Source: an uncultured Bacilli bacterium (GTDB lineage: Bacteria; Bacillota_I; Bacilli_A; RF39; UBA660). From it: a stretch of 8,280 nucleotides of DNA. Of the stretch, positions 6,857 through 8,280 are shown piece by piece. The position numbers and the translations under genes are program-made. Each line of letters begins with the position of its first letter. The first letter of the stretch is position 1. The stretch is taken from the NCBI GenBank assembly GCA_947624125.1, contig CANQIY010000043.1, positions 1 to 8,280 on the forward strand, given 5' to 3'. The notes beneath the pieces are model-generated. The model searched no databases and was not told the origin of the DNA. It worked only from the letters and a program-made list of their open reading frames with translations.

Positions 6857-8099
6857 ATTCGATAATAAATGGGTCAGTCATTGTACCATTTCCACCTTTT
6901 AAATTTACATAATTTATATAAAAGACAGGTCTTACAGAATATTTATCACTTTGATAACTATTAGTTATAGTACCATTAGTTATGGTATTAATATAATAAT
7001 AATTAGTATCCCAACCATTTCGGCTCATAGACCATTCAATATTACTTGGAGCCGTCGCATCATTTTGCACTAACGTTAACCAACTTCCTGAACAATTAGA
7101 AGAACTTGAAACCTCACCATGACAACTAACATTACCAAGAAGACTACCACCTGCTGGAGCAAAATAAACATCACTTAAATTGACCAAACCAATTTTAGCA
7201 TTTACTTTATCACTATGAACTTTTTCTTGTAATACATTGTTATTATTAGCTTCAGCTTTTTCATACCATTTAGCTAATGTTTTACCACTTTCAATATCAT
7301 AAATACCATTAGCACCTTGTTTAGCTCCATAAGTTGTATCACTATGCATCATACTTCCATATAACCAATTATAATTATCGATTTTATTTCGCCAAGCATC
7401 CGAAATATAATTATCAGTTCTCAAAAAGTCATCTCCATTTAAAGCATAAAATATTTGACTTTCGGACCAAGGAGTATAAGTTGTATTATCACTTGCCCAA
7501 CTATATGTACTATCGAGAGCATCTTTCTTTATTACTTTTAACCGATATGTATCATTTTCGATTCCTATAATACGATACATATATTTATCAGGATAACTCG
7601 TACATTCACCTTGGTCACTTGTTCCAAAGCAGACATAATTGTTTACTCCACTACTTTGTTGACCTACAAATCGGTACATATTACCAAGTAATGTACTTTT
7701 TTCTAATCCACTTGGACTACTATTAAAGATATCTAAACCAGCTGGAACACCTGTAGCGTCAAAAAATAAATAACAAAATGCAACTTTAGTAGTTGTTAAT
7801 GTAAATGTATTATCTGCATAAGAAAAAGCGTTTTCAATAAGTTCACTATTTAAATCTAAACATTTTGTATAATTTTCATTTAAACGATACCCTTCTCCTG
7901 GCCAAGTATTACCAAAACTTTTAACATAACTACCATCTTCTGATTTAATATAAATAGCTAAAGCATTTTCATTATTTTTTATCTCTTTTTTATATAATTC
8001 TCGATTTTGATTAGCTTTCATCATTAAAAATATACTTATAATTTCAATACACATAAAGATGCCAATTAAAGATTTCAATACCACTTTTTTATTTTTCAT
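6855..8099 (-). CDS. Membrane-anchored extracytoplasmic protein, function unknown
   Basis: Predicted 414-aa protein with an N-terminal membrane anchor (basic MKNKKVVLK, then hydrophobic residues about 8-27, no clear cleavage site) and a large outside part. The outside part reads as three pieces. One ends in the KVAFCYLFFD strand (to about 114). A central module has NYVCFG and YMYRIIGIENDTYRLKVIKKD (154-193). A C-terminal Trp/Tyr/Asn-rich module ends YSVRPVFYINYVNLKGGNGTMTDPFII, which looks like a DUF6273-like or related surface domain. Six outside cysteines fall into close pairs (C80/C109, C157/C166, C326/C336), so three disulfides are plausible. From memory, similar NYV.F...YRIIG and SVRPVFYI proteins occur as paralogues in uncultured gut Bacilli; I know no proven function. 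The ATG at 8099 has a weak SD (GAAAGTGA). The gene has its own strong promoter and terminator, so it is monocistronic. Confidence 0.85.
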   Translation of the reverse strand: MKNKKVVLKSLIGIFMCIEIISIFLMMKANQNRELYKKEIKNNENALAIYIKSEDGSYVKSFGNTWPGEGYRLNENYTKCLDLNSELIENAFSYADNTFTLTTTKVAFCYLFFDATGVPAGLDIFNSSPSGLEKSTLLGNMYRFVGQQSSGVNNYVCFGTSDQGECTSYPDKYMYRIIGIENDTYRLKVIKKDALDSTYSWASDNTTYTPWSESQIFYALNGDDFLRTDNYISDAWRNKIDNYNWLYGSMMHSDTTYGAKQGANGIYDIESGKTLAKWYEKAEANNNNVLQEKVHSDKVNAKIGLVNLSDVYFAPAGGSLLGNVSCHGEVSSSSNCSGSWLTLVQNDATAPSNIEWSMSRNGWDTNYYYINTITNGTITNSYQSDKYSVRPVFYINYVNLKGGNGTMTDPFIIE

Positions 8100-8124
8100 C
8101 TATATCACTTTCTATTCTATCAAA

Positions 8125-8154
8125 ATTATATAATAAAGAAGTGAACTAAGTCAA
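8125..8154 (-). promoter_or_regulatory. Strong sigma-A-type promoter of the 414-aa gene
   Basis: The minus strand has TTGACT (8149-8154), an 18-base spacer and a perfect TATAAT (8125-8130). Transcription would start near 8118 and leave a leader of about 19 bases with the weak SD. This is the best promoter in the window. No operator-like repeat is visible around it. Confidence 0.7.
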
Positions 8155-8184
8155 GAATTTACCTTTAATAGCTTTTTATTTGAC

Positions 8185-8212
8185 AAAAAAATTAGTTTTT
8201 TCAAACTAATTT
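8185..8212 (-). terminator. Intrinsic terminator of the gene entering from the right
   Basis: On the minus strand a perfect ten-base-pair stem (AAATTAGTTT at 8203-8212 with AAACTAATTT at 8189-8198) is capped by a GAAA tetraloop and followed by a run of seven T (8185-8191). The TAG stop of the upstream gene lies inside the 5' arm. Confidence 0.88.
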
Positions 8213-8280
8213 CCTTTAACTTGATTCATTACTTCTTCAGCAAAGTTATCATTTCTTTTTTCCATACCTTCGCCTACTTC
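8206..8280 (-). CDS. C-terminal end of an unrecognised gene (partial)
   Basis: The last 24 codons of a minus-strand gene cut by the window edge, ending in TAG within a strong terminator. The other two minus-strand frames hit stops, so this frame is the likely one. The visible tail, ending NFAEEVMNQVKGN, is charged and hydrophilic, with no membrane segment. I cannot name the family from so little sequence. That it is a real gene rests on the terminator placed exactly on its stop codon. Confidence 0.6.
   Translation of the reverse strand, partial: EVGEGMEKRNDNFAEEVMNQVKGN

Noticed and set aside
7334..7570. Plus-strand 78-codon ORF antisense to the surface protein gene
   Set aside because: A His/Tyr/Phe-rich product read from the complement of a real gene, with no start signals.
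1..8280. Recoded UGA (Mollicutes code 4)
   Set aside because: No gene here uses UGA as a stop, but none has an in-frame UGA either, and the Trp codons I checked are TGG, so the window gives no support for recoding.

Overview
This is a strongly AT-rich bacterial window in which every supported gene lies on the minus strand, so transcription runs from high to low coordinates. Features pointing to a low-GC Firmicute are the purine-rich Shine-Dalgarno (SD) sites, sigma-A-type promoters, compact U-tract terminators and the gene content (recD2, an AI-2E-family membrane protein, a prepilin-like protein). The gene style, with very short gaps and a large cysteine-paired surface protein, resembles uncultured gut Bacilli of the RF39/Mollicutes-related kind. 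That placement is inference. No in-frame UGA occurs in the genes, and the Trp codons I checked are TGG.

Layout in the direction of transcription: (1) 8280-8206, the last 24 codons of an unrecognised gene, ending in a terminator. (2) 8099-6855, a membrane-anchored extracytoplasmic protein of 414 aa with its own good promoter and terminator. (3) 6783-4585, the helicase RecD2, followed after 36 bp by a 48-aa single-pass membrane protein (4548-4402) and a strong terminator; these two look like one operon. (4) 4285-3173, an AI-2E-family multi-pass membrane protein. (5) 3072-768, a phage-type deoxynucleoside-monophosphate kinase-like protein followed 1 bp later by a short alanyl-tRNA synthetase, ending in a terminator. 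(6) 659-75, a prepilin-like protein with its own promoter.

The genes are mostly housekeeping and do not form one pathway. The most notable points are: AlaRS ends directly after the editing domain and lacks the C-Ala/DHHA1 region; recD2 has a promoter placed so that its mRNA would be leaderless; a possible promoter for the kinase-alaS pair would start inside the upstream terminator stem; an unlisted 48-aa membrane protein follows recD2; and terminator hairpins repeatedly overlap stop codons. I saw no CRISPR array, insertion sequence, tRNA, rRNA or clear defence system.
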